From contig QPMI01000515.1 of assembly GCA_004431415.1 (NCBI GenBank), forward strand, positions 1-64,000: a stretch of DNA of 64,000 nucleotides. Reading direction: 5' to 3'. The notes below the pieces were generated by a model that did no database searches, was not told the DNA's origin, and saw only the letters and a list, made by a program, of their open reading frames with translations. This DNA comes from Cyanophora paradoxa (taxonomy: Eukaryota > Glaucocystophyceae > Cyanophorales > Cyanophoraceae). This document shows positions 38,820-50,500 of the stretch, in pieces. The number at the start of each line of letters is the position of its first letter. Positions within the stretch are counted from its first letter, which is position 1. The translations under genes and the position numbers were made by a program.

Positions 38820-41800
38820 GTATTTACATATGGGCACCGTTGGCGGTCGCTCCAGCATGCTGTGCAATGCATATAGTGATGCATACGGCTAAGACGGCGC
38901 TCATGATCAGCTGCAACATGCGCCGCTGACTCCGGATCCAAGCTCATGCAATGCACATGCATCCTTCGGCTGCTCCTTGGAACCATAACCGTACGCGTAC
39001 CTGAATATATAGCGCACGTGTCGCACTCAGCGACTCGGCGACTGTACGTATGCATGTACTACGGTAGAATTTGAACCGTGAGCAACGCGCGCGCTATAGC
39101 TATCTACATTCAGTGTTGCTCTGTCGAATCATATCTGCAGTCGACGTCTGCTTGCGGCATCCATATGCATGGCATATGCATGATGTCGACATACTTGTAC
39201 GTGGTCGGCGTGTGGATGTGCAGATGCAACGTATACATGCTACAGGGCTGATCATGCTACGCCGCGCGCAGGCTATGATGTAGTAGTATGCGATGACTCT
39301 ACTAACTTTTAGCAAGTCTACAGCAGTGCCGCAGTGCATGCATGATGCATATACATGCCATGGTGGCGCCGGGCCGCGCGCTAGCTATAGCCTAGTACTA
39401 CTATATGTACTGTACTAGTACAGTATTACGGTAGTAGTACTACGCCGTACGGTACTACGGTAGTACCGTCACGCGTAGTACGGACGTGTCAGGCTCACTG
39501 AGTCAGCGGCTGTACGGTTACTACGGTAGGCGTCGGTAGCACACTGCTGCACACAGTGCCACACACTGGCATGTACTACGGTACTGTACAGTTCAACGGT
39601 TCCCGAGTCCGGAATCCGTATACGCGTACGTCCGGCCCCGGGGGGCGGGCATGCATATATATGCCATGATGCGCACCGCACTCTGACTGCGCGCGGCAGT
39701 CAGTGTCACTGTCACCCACTGAGTAGGGTTGCCGGGCTCAAGTTTGAGTGCACTAAAACTTGAGCGTTTTAGTCAAGTTTTAGTTTTAGTTTTAGTGGCC
39801 CACTCAAACTTGAGCTAAAACGGCGGCTGGAGGGGGGGGTTCCGGTGGCAGAACTGCCTCATTCTGGGTGCAGAACCGCCCCATTCCGGGTGTTAATCGT
39901 GCTTCCATCGGATATACAGCCCTTCTGCAATGAAAAGCTACCCGTTAAGCCTCTTTTCTGAGGCAAGGATGCCCTTGGAAGGCCTACCCCCCCTCCAGAC
40001 CGCACTTCTTTACCCGAGAATCGTGTGTCTAGAGCGATAACCCGGTGGGAAAACACTTCTGACTTGCTATTAAACACTTCTGAAATGCGTTTTGGCTGAA
40101 TTTTTGTCTTTTGCGGGGCGCTCTTGCATCATTTTGTATGGACTCAAGTTTTAGCCTAAAACGCTCAAGTTTGACCGCACTTTTAGTTTTAGTGGGGGAG
40201 GCTAAAACTTGAGCTAAAACGGCAACCCTACCTCTGAGTGCGGGCCTGCCAGGCTGGCACAGTGGCACGGCCTGCCGCAGTGCCGGCGTGCCGCACCGTG
40301 GCACTGCGGCCCTCTGCGGGAGTCTGGCTCAGTCTGCGGCACTGCGGCAGTGCGGCACTACCGACGTCTACCGTAGTACCGTAGTACTAGTACTAGTCGC
40401 GACTCGCGACTCGCGACTGGTACATATACTCCGTCCGAGTACTACGTATACCGGACCAGTAGTACCGGTAGTACGGTACCGTAGTACCGTACCGGTATCA
40501 TCATGGCATAGTATACCCGCCTCAGGGCCTATTACCCGGTGAGTTGGTCACACCGACTCACACGTGGGCCGGTGACGTGGCCTGGTGTTCCGATTAATCG
40601 ACCGTCGGACCGTCCGCCGGGGGCACCGCCGGGCCGCGCAGCCGGCGGCCCTGCTTTCCAGTGGCCCAGTGGCACACGTAAACATGCTTTCCGAAAGTTC
40701 CAATTCATGCCTCCCAACTTTGAGTCCCAAGTTCGAATCGCCCTGCGATGAGAATCTCGCCATCGAATCCCGCCCGTTCCATAATGTCGATCGATCATGC
40801 CCTACGTATATATACGGTCCCCTACCTTGCCTGTAGTAGTGGCCCTGTACATGCCCCCGCACATGCACAGTGCTCCCCCACAGTGCTGGAGTAGGTCTAG
40901 ACTAGAGGCTGTGGCCGGTATTGGCCCGGTAATTCACCAAAAACAATTAAAAGCTTTAAGACCGTCCGCCGGCGCCGCGCCAACTTGCCAGGCTTGGCAA
41001 AGTCCGCTAGCCTAGCCGGCTTGCTGGCTACTAGGCTAGGCTCAGCAAGCCGGCTATAGCTAGGCCCATGCCCAGCTGCAGTATACGTAGGCTCGAGCCG
41101 CAAATTCGGCCCGCAATATTAATTGCAACTATATAGCTAGTACTAGTACGTATACTTGCAAGTTGCAACTTGCAAGCTAAGTTGCAAGCCTTGAACTAGC
41201 CTGAGGCTTGAAGCCTACTCCGAGCCCTAGTCCGCGATCCGAGGCTCCACAGAGTCGGACTCAACCGGTAGTAGGTCCGGTACCCGGTGACCTTTAAGTT
41301 AACCGTTGAACTTCGACGTCCGAATTTTTTTGAAGTTCCGAGTTCGCTGATGATGGGCTATATATTATGGTCCGCATTGCATGCAAATTTGCAATCGCAT
41401 TGTATTATATATAATTTATATATCGCAATCGAATTCCCTGAATCGGAATGACATTGCCAATCGGCGTTGCGTTCATGTTAATAAGATGAGAATTATGCAT
41501 ACCCCTAGATTTGTTGTAGGGGTATGTCGACTTCGGCGTGTCGGCAATGATCATGCATATGATCATGACTCATGAGTCTCATGACTCGACTCGCGATCGC
41601 CGCCGAGCCTCGGAGTCGCCGGGCGCCCGCCCCCATGCAGGCCCTGGGCCCTGGCCCCTGAGGACCGGACCTACAAGGCTAGCGCTACAGCCTACCGGTA
41701 GCCGCTATAGGCTAAATCATAGCATTAAATTAGCCTGAACTTTATTATACGAGGCTAACGTTGTGCATGTCATCCTCTGATCAAGGCCACATAATCAGGG

Positions 41801-42490
41801 GCCCGGGGCCTTCAGGGCCTACCGATAGCTGTACTTCTGAAAAAATCAAGGCATGATACGCTCAGCTGCAGTAACTCAATGATCATGCATGCGCAAATAA
41901 TTAATTGAAGCTTAAGGGGCCGGGCCGGGAGGTTTACAAGTACTATAATGACTCGCATGCGCAATATATTAATTGCCAAGTTGCAATGCGCCACTGGGCC
42001 AGGCAGATGTCAGACCATGTCAAGTTGTCAACACGTCAAGGCGAATATCTCAGAGTCTCTGGATCTACAGCTACATCCACATGATTATGACCCATGGCCA
42101 GTACTACTACTGTAGAACGGAATATATTTACTATACGGTAAATGTGTACGCGTAAAGTTTCTTGGAGATTTCCGCAAATAAGTGAGGGGGGGGGGGGGGG
42201 GAACCTACCCAATCGGCGCAGACTATCATATTGCTAAGGTTATGATTATATGCCCATCCCGCGACGCCTGCCGAAGCCGCCCCTTCGCGTCCAAAAGCGC
42301 AGAGCGCGGACGCCTGAGAAGTTCTGCGCGAGCGAGGGACGCACGTGGGATTCAGTGCACATTTAACTCTCTTCTTATATTGCCATTAGCACATTACTAA
42401 GTTAGGAAGATATATATAAATATAGGAACTCCATTGCTTCCCCTCTCACAATCTGGATTCAATGATTCCTTTTTATGTGCTTCGCTTAAT
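38820..42490. other. Gene-poor, palindrome-dense interval
   Basis: No convincing coding exon. The DNA is unusually rich in short palindromes and their clusters (CATATGCATATG, TACTAGTA, GTACTACGGTAGTAC, GCATGC, TTGCAAGTTGCAA), with tandem cgcgact at 40,395-40,420 and a MITE-like element at 39,724-40,230. A long G run is at 42,183-42,201. Confidence 0.6.
39724..40230. mobile_element. MITE-like element with TAGGGTTGCC termini
   Basis: 507 bp. Outer ends TAGGGTTGCC and GGCAACCCTA are exact inverted repeats. Inside them, imperfect inverted blocks of about 95 nt carry CTCAAGTTTTAG, TTTTAGTTTTAG and ACTTGAGCTAAAACGGC. CTGAG abuts the left end and lies two bases from the right end, a possible target duplication. 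No ORF inside. Confidence 0.6.
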
Positions 42491-42504
42491 TGTTTAAGCT
42501 TCTT

Positions 42505-44300
42505 TCACTGGCCATATGCATGGTTCACTGGTTTCAGTGAGTCGCCCACCTGCTTGAGGCCGCCGGCGAAGAGGTAGACGGTGAGGCCGCGCCCGCCGAG
42601 CCCGAGCGCCGCGGCCGCCAGCGACTGCAGGTCCGCCAGCGCGTCCAGTGGCTGCGGAGCGGAGCCGCTCGACTCGGCGACTAATCACCAAAACAGCACG
42701 GGGACTAGTCCAGGCGCGCACCGTCGACCTGGAGATGCGCTCCACGAAAACGTAGGCCTGCGGCGGGTCGATTTCAGAAAACATCTAGAAGAATTAAAAG
42801 AGCTTTATGAAAAGGTTCTGACGTCTCAGCCTGATTCCAGTCTAATTTAAGCCTGATTTAAATCAGGCTGAAACAGGCTCCGGCGACCCCCCTTCCACGT
42901 TATAGAAGCTTTCGGAGAGCTTTATGAGAAGGTCCTGGGCACGCACCGGGGAGGTGCGGAACTTGGCGACGAATCGGACGGTCTCGTCGGGGCACGACGA
43001 GACCTGCTGGTTCGCCGGGCAGATCCCCTGCGGGAGGCTGTTGCGGGGACCCAGCCTGGCAGGGCGAGACGGGGCGGGGTGGGTGGGTACGAAGTTGGAA
43101 GGGTCCCGCTCCGCCTGGCGCGTGTCTTCCGGCGCCAGAGAAAGGAAATAGCTAAAGAAAGCGGCGATCGGGGCTCGAAGTTAAGCGTGGCGGAATTTGT
43201 TGAATGAAAGCAGGGGCGATCGTGCCGCAGTCGCGCACCGCGGCCGGCCGTCATCTGGCGAGGAGAAGTGCATCGCCGTCTGTCGCAGTTCCGATTAGAA
43301 TGTGCATTGGAAATTCAATGTCGAACGTAAACGATCTAGATCTCGCAGAGTCGGGTCGCAATCGCGCGCACGATGTCGAGGGGGAGCTCGACGGGCGTCG
43401 CCCCGCGGAAGACCGAGCCTTCGGACGAGGGGAACACGGTCCCGTTCGCCGCCACGTGCTCCGGCAGCTGCGTGCGGGGAGCGGCCGGGGCGCGTGAGCG
43501 CGGCAGGACAAAGCTCAGGCGATTTAAAATTAGTAAGACCAGACACAGAAGCAGCTTGAGCTCATTATTAGAAGATATCGATCCCAAGCTTTAAGCTCAA
43601 GCCCGAGCTCAAGCGCTTCTCATGATCACGCGCGCGCACCGAGACGGAGTAGGCGACGGAGAAGGCGAAAGCCATGCGGTTCGACACGCCCAGCTGCACG
43701 GCGGCGTCGTCCGCCGAGGCGACCCTGGAGATGAACAAGGAGGAGAAGGAGAATCAATATTCTGAGCATGATGAAAGGGAAAGGGAGGCGAGCCGGGGGC
43801 GGCGGGGGGGGGGGGGGGGGGGCGCTGCAGGGGTCGGGTACCGGCACTCGGTGCAAGTCCACGTGACTCTGCGCCGCAAACGGGCGCGTTTTAATGACTT
43901 CAGTTCGGCCGGAATTTCAATGTGCGACGCACGTGCAGATGCGGGGCGCCTCGCGGCGGGCTGCTGTGCTCTGCACCCCCGAGAACCCAGTGACCTTGGC
44001 GCTCGCGTCCCCCCTGTCGCACGGGCCCCCGTAGCCCCTGCGCGACCAAATCAAAGGTCGACGTCGCTGACTCGTACAGGAACCATTGCAAGCGGCCGCG
44101 GACCGGTGCTAATTACATAAGGGACCGGTGCTAATTATGTAAGGAACCGGTGCTAATTATATGAGGAACCGTGCTTATTATATAAGGAACCGGTGCAAGC
44201 GGACCGGAAGGTGGCGGAGACGGAGAAGGTGCCCCGGATGGAGTTGGCCGAGGGGCTCGTGCCCGCGCTGAGGACCTGGACGACCTGCGCGGGCGGGCGT
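42505..44300 (-). CDS. Unrecognised multi-exon host gene
   Basis: Coding exons on the minus strand, 5' to 3': near 44,285-44,185 (VVQVLSAGTSPSANSIRGTF), 43,735-43,640 (VASADDAAVQLGVSNRMAFA), 43,515-43,345 (EHVAANGTVFPSSEGSVFRG; TPVELPLDIVRAIATRLCEI), 43,045-42,895 (GICPANQQVSSCPDETVRFV; AKFRTSPVRAQDLLIKLSES), 42,785-42,725 (FSEIDPPQAYVFVERIS) and 42,670-42,505 (QPLDALADLQSLAAAALGLG ... YLFAGGLKQVGDSLKP, stop). Each block is flanked by plausible splice sites, but I could not fix every phase, nor the start. No family recognised. It may be an independent gene or an extension of the transcript upstream, whose stop is at 44590. Confidence 0.5.
44100..44195. repeat. 22-bp tandem repeat, about 4.3 copies
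   Basis: Unit GGACCGGTGCTAATTACATAAG with A/G and T changes in later copies. It lies near the 5' part of the unrecognised minus-strand gene; no coding frame is kept. Confidence 0.85.
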
Positions 44301-44589
44301 TACTCGCACTTCCAAGAACTTCTTTATTGGAACTATATAATGTGTTATAGTGCGTTATATAAGAGTGCACGAAGAGTAAGGCGCTTGTGCTCGAAGAGCA
44401 AGGCGCTTGCAATCGCAAGAATCGAATGAGTAGCGCTACGCACCATGTAGTTCGCCGCTTGGAACTGCACAAGGACGAACATAACTGGTCGCGCGGGCCG
44501 GGTTCGGACCCGGAGTCAGTTAACGTTGGCGAACGCAGCGGACGAGAGCGAGGAACTGGCCGCACCCGCCACGATGACGAGCACCGCGG

Positions 44590-47500
44590 CTATAATCTTC
44601 GGCCGCAGAGGTTCTGATCAGCCGCAATGGCGAAGCGCAGAGGGGCGCCAAGACTAAAAAAAAACCCATGAACCGTGAAATACGCCCCGGAGACTGTGCG
44701 CTCGTCGTCCGGCGGCGGGTGCGCGGGCGGCCGCGCGTCCGCGAGCTTTTTTCGCTGGAGGGGCTCGAGATCGAGCGGCGTGATCTTGACGCGACCAAAC
44801 CGAACAGATCTTGATGCGGATCCCCCGTCTTCCGCTGTGACCCGACCATCCTCCGGAGGGCTCGGCATGATCTCGGATCGCCCTGACTGCGCATTCGGAA
44901 TGGTTTCCTTGTTGGTGGCAGCAGGCGTAGTGGATGCCGATTCTTCGCCAGGACCCTTCGCAGCTGCAGGTTTTCCCACGTCTGCCTCGGACAGTTTGTG
45001 TCAAACGGCGCAGAAAGATCCAAAGAGGCATGCGCACCGCGGTACAAAAGGTGGAGGCGGCGGATGCGCCGCACGGAGGGGAAGAGGCGGATGCAGGCCC
45101 AGAGTGCGAGGCTCAGAACGGACGCGAAGAGCACAACGGCGGCCAACACAAAGAGGAACAGCCAATTCAGCGCTTCCAGCAGCGGTTCTTCCGACTCTAC
45201 CACCGGCTGTCTCAGCTGTGCACGCACACGTACGGCCGCGGTCAACATCATTGGAAATTGGAGGGAATTGAGCGGACGAGTCCAGAGCCGCACCGTCGCC
45301 CGTGTCAGGCCGAGGACGACCTCGTCGCTCTGCAGCTGCAGCCGCGGCGGCGCCTGCAAAAGGCTGCGCCCGATCCGCGCGGCCGCGCGCCCCGGTGCCT
45401 CCGCCGGCGTCGGCGGCGGCCGCGTCGGCAGCGGCCCCTCGAGGATGCGGCGCCCCGTCGAGGGGACGGGCAGGGAAGCTTCGGCAGAGCCCGCGGACGC
45501 CGTCTCCTCGAAGAAGCCGCGGACGGAAATGTCGACAGGCTCGACAGTGCCGACAATGCAGAGCGTGCCCTCGGGGCACGGCTGGCACTCCGCGCTGCCG
45601 AAGCCCTTGGCGTACGTGCCCCTCGGGCTGCACGCACGCGGCGTCAGCGATGCGTTGCAGAACGCGCATGCGCATCGGGGCTGATCTCTGTTAATAATAA
45701 TAGGCCGTGCAGTCTGAGAGCAGTTTGGCTTCACTATTGTCTTTGTTTAGAGTTCGGCGCACCATGCCGTGCAGTTGTCGACGCTGCCGTTGCGGAACGT
45801 GCCGGGGGGACACATGATGCAGACTGAGTTGGCTCGGTCCGAGATCCGCCCGTCCTTGCAGGGCTTGCAGTCGGCCGATCCGCTGCCCGAAACCGCGTTT
45901 CGTGGACAGCGGAGGCACTTCGTCGAGCCGTGAGGGCGGTAGTAGCCGGCTGCGCAGGGCAGGCAACCCGTCCGCGCCGGGTCGGAGACGTAGCCCGCGG
46001 AGCAGTTCTGCCGCACGTGAGCCGAGCTGTACATATGCATGTGTACGCTGCGTGTGGCCCCGGGTCCGCCGCACCGCGCACTGGGGCATGCCCGCCGCGG
46101 CTGCAAAGGAAGTCGGGCCGCAAGGCTGGCAGACGACACCGTCCAAGGGCACTCGCCCCGCGGGGCACGCTGAAAAATTCAGTTAGAAAAGCAGGGGGGG
46201 GGGGCGGGGGGGGGGGGGGGGGCGGGGATAGTTGTTAAATTCCACGCTGAATATTTAATTACGTGCGCGCACCCACACACTCGATGCTGTTCACGAAAGC
46301 AAAGGAAAGGAGTTTAGAAAAACGAAAATTCATTGGATCATCCCAGCAAATACCGGTCGGCACGGGGGATCAGGCCGGCAGGGCTGCGGATACCGCCGTC
46401 AGGAATCCGCGAGTGGCAGGTGATCAAGCGAAATTCGCACCAGCGGGCGCATCCGATAGATCCATACTCGGATTCGAAGGTCGCCTGTGAGATAAAGATA
46501 TCAGACGGGAGCTCTTCAAGGAAGAGACGAAAGCGAGCCCAGCGGGCGACACGAGTGTCGACGGGCGCGCAGAGTGCGAGGTGTGGGACAGCGACGCACC
46601 GGCGGGCAGGGCGCGCAGGACGGCATAGACTCGTTCCGGAAGCGGCCCTACGTCCAGCCGTGAGCACTAAATCGCGAGCCCGTCCGTCATGAACTGACCG
46701 GGAAGCAGGGGGAGCAGCTGCGTCCGTCCGGTGTCGACACAAAGCCCTGCGTACACCGCCGCCAAGTCGACGTCGCCGTCAGCCACGCGGCGGATGCCGC
46801 AGCCGAGCGCTGTCGGATTCGCACCGCCTCGCAGCGCTTGCACTCGTAGGCCTGCCCCGGCAGCCGCGCCACAGAATTCGTCGGGCACTGAAAAGGAAAC
46901 GGTTAATGTTTTATATACGCAGCGTTTGCGTTGCACGGTAACAGAGGCGCAGGGCGCACCGGCTCGCAGACGCCGCTGTTGTTGCGCATGAATTGGCCCG
47001 GCTCGCACGGGATGCAAGAGGTGCTGGAAGGAAAATCGAACGCGAGGTTAGGCGCACGACAAGAAAGAAACGAATGCGAGAAACTGATATCGATGGTCAC
47101 CTGTCTAACGAGGCGTAGCTGCCGAGGGGGCAGGCGCTGCAGTTGCCGTACGCGCCCCGATTGGAGTAGAGCCCCTGCGCCGCAGCACGCGTTCGTTTGC
47201 AAGCGATGTACGATTTGGGACAGCCGGACGGAATCGAAGGCGGCTCACGTATCGGCAAGGAACGCATACGTTCTACGAAGTTGACCGGCCGCAGGGCCGG
47301 GCAGGAAGAACTCAGTGATTTATGCAACGAAGAAGCACATATACATAGATGAGGATGGCGGATCGCACCTGATCGATTGCCTGGTACGTCCCCGGGCGGC
47401 ACGCGAAGCACGCGGTGCGGTCCTCGTTCGACACAGTCCCTGAAAGAGAGAGCCGATTAATAACATAGGGCTCGTTTTGCTTGTGGAAAGCGAAAAAAAT

Positions 47501-50500
47501 CGAATTACCGTTCGCGCAGGTTTCGCAGCTCGTCGATTCGGCATGAAACGCGACGGAATGCTGCGATGGACACGAATGTAAAGAGAAGGCGAGGCCGGCA
47601 TCAAATGGAGGGGCGCGCCTCGGGACACTGCCAGCAGGTCCCGTTCAGCTCGAAGTACCCCCGCTCGCATGGCCTGCGCGCATGGCCTGAGTCGCAGGGC
47701 CGGGGCGAATCTTTGAGGTCAAGTTGAGAGGTTTGGCGAACCTGCACTCCGTTCGGTCGTCACTGCTCTCCGTCCCAGGCGGACTGAGCAATGCTAAGGG
47801 ATTAATTGAAAGACCGATGTACTAGTAGTGGAATTTTCGGGCCCACCAAGGCGTGCACTGCGTGGCGCCCTCGCGTGGCGTGTATGAGCGGAACGGGCAC
47901 AGGCGGCACGACTCGTTGCCCGGCTGCCGGTAGGTCCCTTGCGGGCAGGGCTGCAACGCGAAGGCGTTGAAAACAGCGGCCAAGCGCAAGCGTCCAGAGA
48001 GCACGACGCACGAGGCAGTTCTCACGGTCGGGCGAGGCGAAGTAGCCTGCCTCACAGGGCTGGCAGGAGGTCGCCCCCACCGCCGGCGTCACGGAGTTGG
48101 GCGAGCATCTGCTTCTGTGAGCTGCGGAGCAGAGCAGCATGCAGAGGAGAGCTTACGTCACGCAGGTCTTGTTGCGCTCGTTGCAAGGGGGGAAAGAAGA
48201 CCGAAGGTCTTCCCCCCTTGCTTCCCGTTCCCTCGCTTCAGCCAAAATTTCTTCTATGAGGCCGTTTTCGAGGTCCAGTTTGCAACGCGGGAAAAAATGG
48301 GCCGAAATTCGGTTGCAGCGACACGTGTTTGTCGCTGCGGCCGTCCATGCAAAAAAAGGTTTTCGAGGGCGAAGACCAGTTTTCGTTGACTTGAAGCCTG
48401 GAAACCAACTTCTCTCTCATTCCGATCTTCGAATTCCTTCCGCGGTTCTAGCGAAGACCAGTTTTCCTCGACTTGAAGCCTGGAAACCAACTTCTCTCTC
48501 ATTCCGGTCTTCGAATTCCTTCCGCGGTTCTGCATGGAACCAGTTCTCCCTATAGCTAGCTGTCTCCTGTAGATTTCGGCTTCCTCGCAGTGCGTCGCGT
48601 ACGCCTTGCTCTTCGTTGCGCGGTTCTGCATGGAACCACTTCTCCCTAGCTGTCTTGCTCGATCTCCTCTAGATTTCCACTTCCTCGCACTGCGCCGCGT
48701 ACGCCGCACGGAATTTCTTAAAAATTCTCCCTAGCTGTCTTGCTCGATCTCCTCTGGATTTCCACTTCCTCGCAGTGCGCCGCGTACGCCGCACGGTACC
48801 CGTGCCGCCTGATCTACTTTTGACTGCATCAAGATTGCACCGCAGCACGTGCACCGAAGCACGCGCAGCCCGTGGGCCGGATTGGCCCGTACCGCGTAGC
48901 TTTTCCTCGCGATCCAGCCTCTGCCCGCAGCCGCATCGCTGCGCCGACCTCGTAGCTCGTTGGCGCCCCGGCCGCTGTCCCTTCGCGCCGGGCGGTCTTG
49001 CGAGCTGACCAGCTCTTGCGAGCGCATCAGCGGCAAACCGATCGCGAGCGTTCGAGTTGCATGTTCGTGCCACTACTACTCTTTCATTACATCCCGATTC
49101 CCCCCTTGCACCCCCGGCGCGCCAAAACGCGGCCGGGCCACTAGTACGTGCCGCTGGGGCACGGCTCGCAGCTGCTCCGATCCGCGGTGCTGATCGTACC
49201 GGGTGCACACGCCTTGCAAACGGGCGCCCCACCGACACTGTACGTTCCTGCGCGGCTGTGTGATCAGAAAGAAAGGCCTGGTAGTGCAAACCTCAGACGC
49301 AGCGGACCCCACGGGCAGGCTGCGCAGCTCGGCATTCCAGCGGCGCGGTACGTCCCGGGCAGGCAGGCGTCGCAGCGCTGGCGGTCGGCGCTCGGGAACG
49401 TGCCCGGCTCGCTGCGCCGTGCGGCAGAATTCGAGCGCCCATCAGACTCGAAGGAAGAGCAGACGACGCGCTCTAATATTACGATTCGCACCACTCGATG
49501 CACTCCGAGGCGGCGTCGAGCGGGTTGTACGTGTTTCCGGCGCAGGTCCGGCAGCTGCGGTCCACCTCGATGTTGCCCTTGCCGCACGGGATGCACTCGT
49601 CGCCCGGCGCGTTCGGCACGGTGCCGCGAGGGCAGACGGTGTACAAGGCGGACGCCTGGATAGGGCGTGGTTGCACAGTTAGAGTCGCCCAAAACAAGAG
49701 CGCGAGTTCAGACGGACCTGCATGGCCACAGTGCCGTCAGGTACCACCCTGCAAGCGATCATCGTGCCGTTTCGGAACGTGCCGCTCGGACAAGCTGCGT
49801 GGGAGGAAATCAGTGCTAACAAAGATTCGCTTAGCAGCCAAAAGAACGCACGGATGCAGCTCTGGCTGTCCGCAGCAGAGACGGTGCCGGCAGGGCAGGC
49901 GGAGCAGGAACTGAGGCCCGGCCGGCTCGTGTGCGTGTTGACGGGGCACTCCTCGCATGCATCGCGCCGCTGGGCGGTGCCTGTACGTCGTAGTGAGATA
50001 AGACATGGCGCGGGAAAAGAAGCGTTCCGATCCGCACCCGCGGGGCAGGGTATGCATGCGCTCCTCTGCTGGTCGGGCACCCAGCCCGACGCGCAGCCGA
50101 TGTACGCGGGCGACCCCAGTGGCGCGACGGACCGCGCGGGCACAATCCTGCAGACCGACATCGACGCCGAGCGGTACGTGCCGGCCTCGCACGGGAGGCA
50201 GAGCTGCGCAGCGTTGATGTAAATTTCGGGAATCGGAGGAAATGCGGAGGCCGCGAGCCTGGGAGTCCGTGGAAGAGACGGTGCCCGGGCTGCACTCGGT
50301 GCACTTCGTCTGGCCCGGCAGGCTCGCGACGTGGTTCAGGGGGCAGCTGCCGGAAGGAAAAGGCAAAATTCGATAGGCGCCGGCCACCGAGAATTCCGCG
50401 AAATTCGAAATGGACGCACGGCTCGCAGCTCTCGTCGACCTGGTACGAGCCCGCAGGGCACTGAACGCACTGGGCCTTCGCGCTGTCCGGTATCGTGCCG

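Noticed and set aside
39770-39830. TTTTAG repeats resembling a telomere
   Set aside because: Only a few units, mirrored at the other end of the same 507-bp element; they belong to MITE-type inverted ends.
44520-44960. C-terminal extension of the membrane-anchor frame to 44,520
   Set aside because: After the anchor it turns Arg/Ser-rich. Splicing out 29 nt moves to a better frame with an acidic/Pro-rich tail ending at 44,590.
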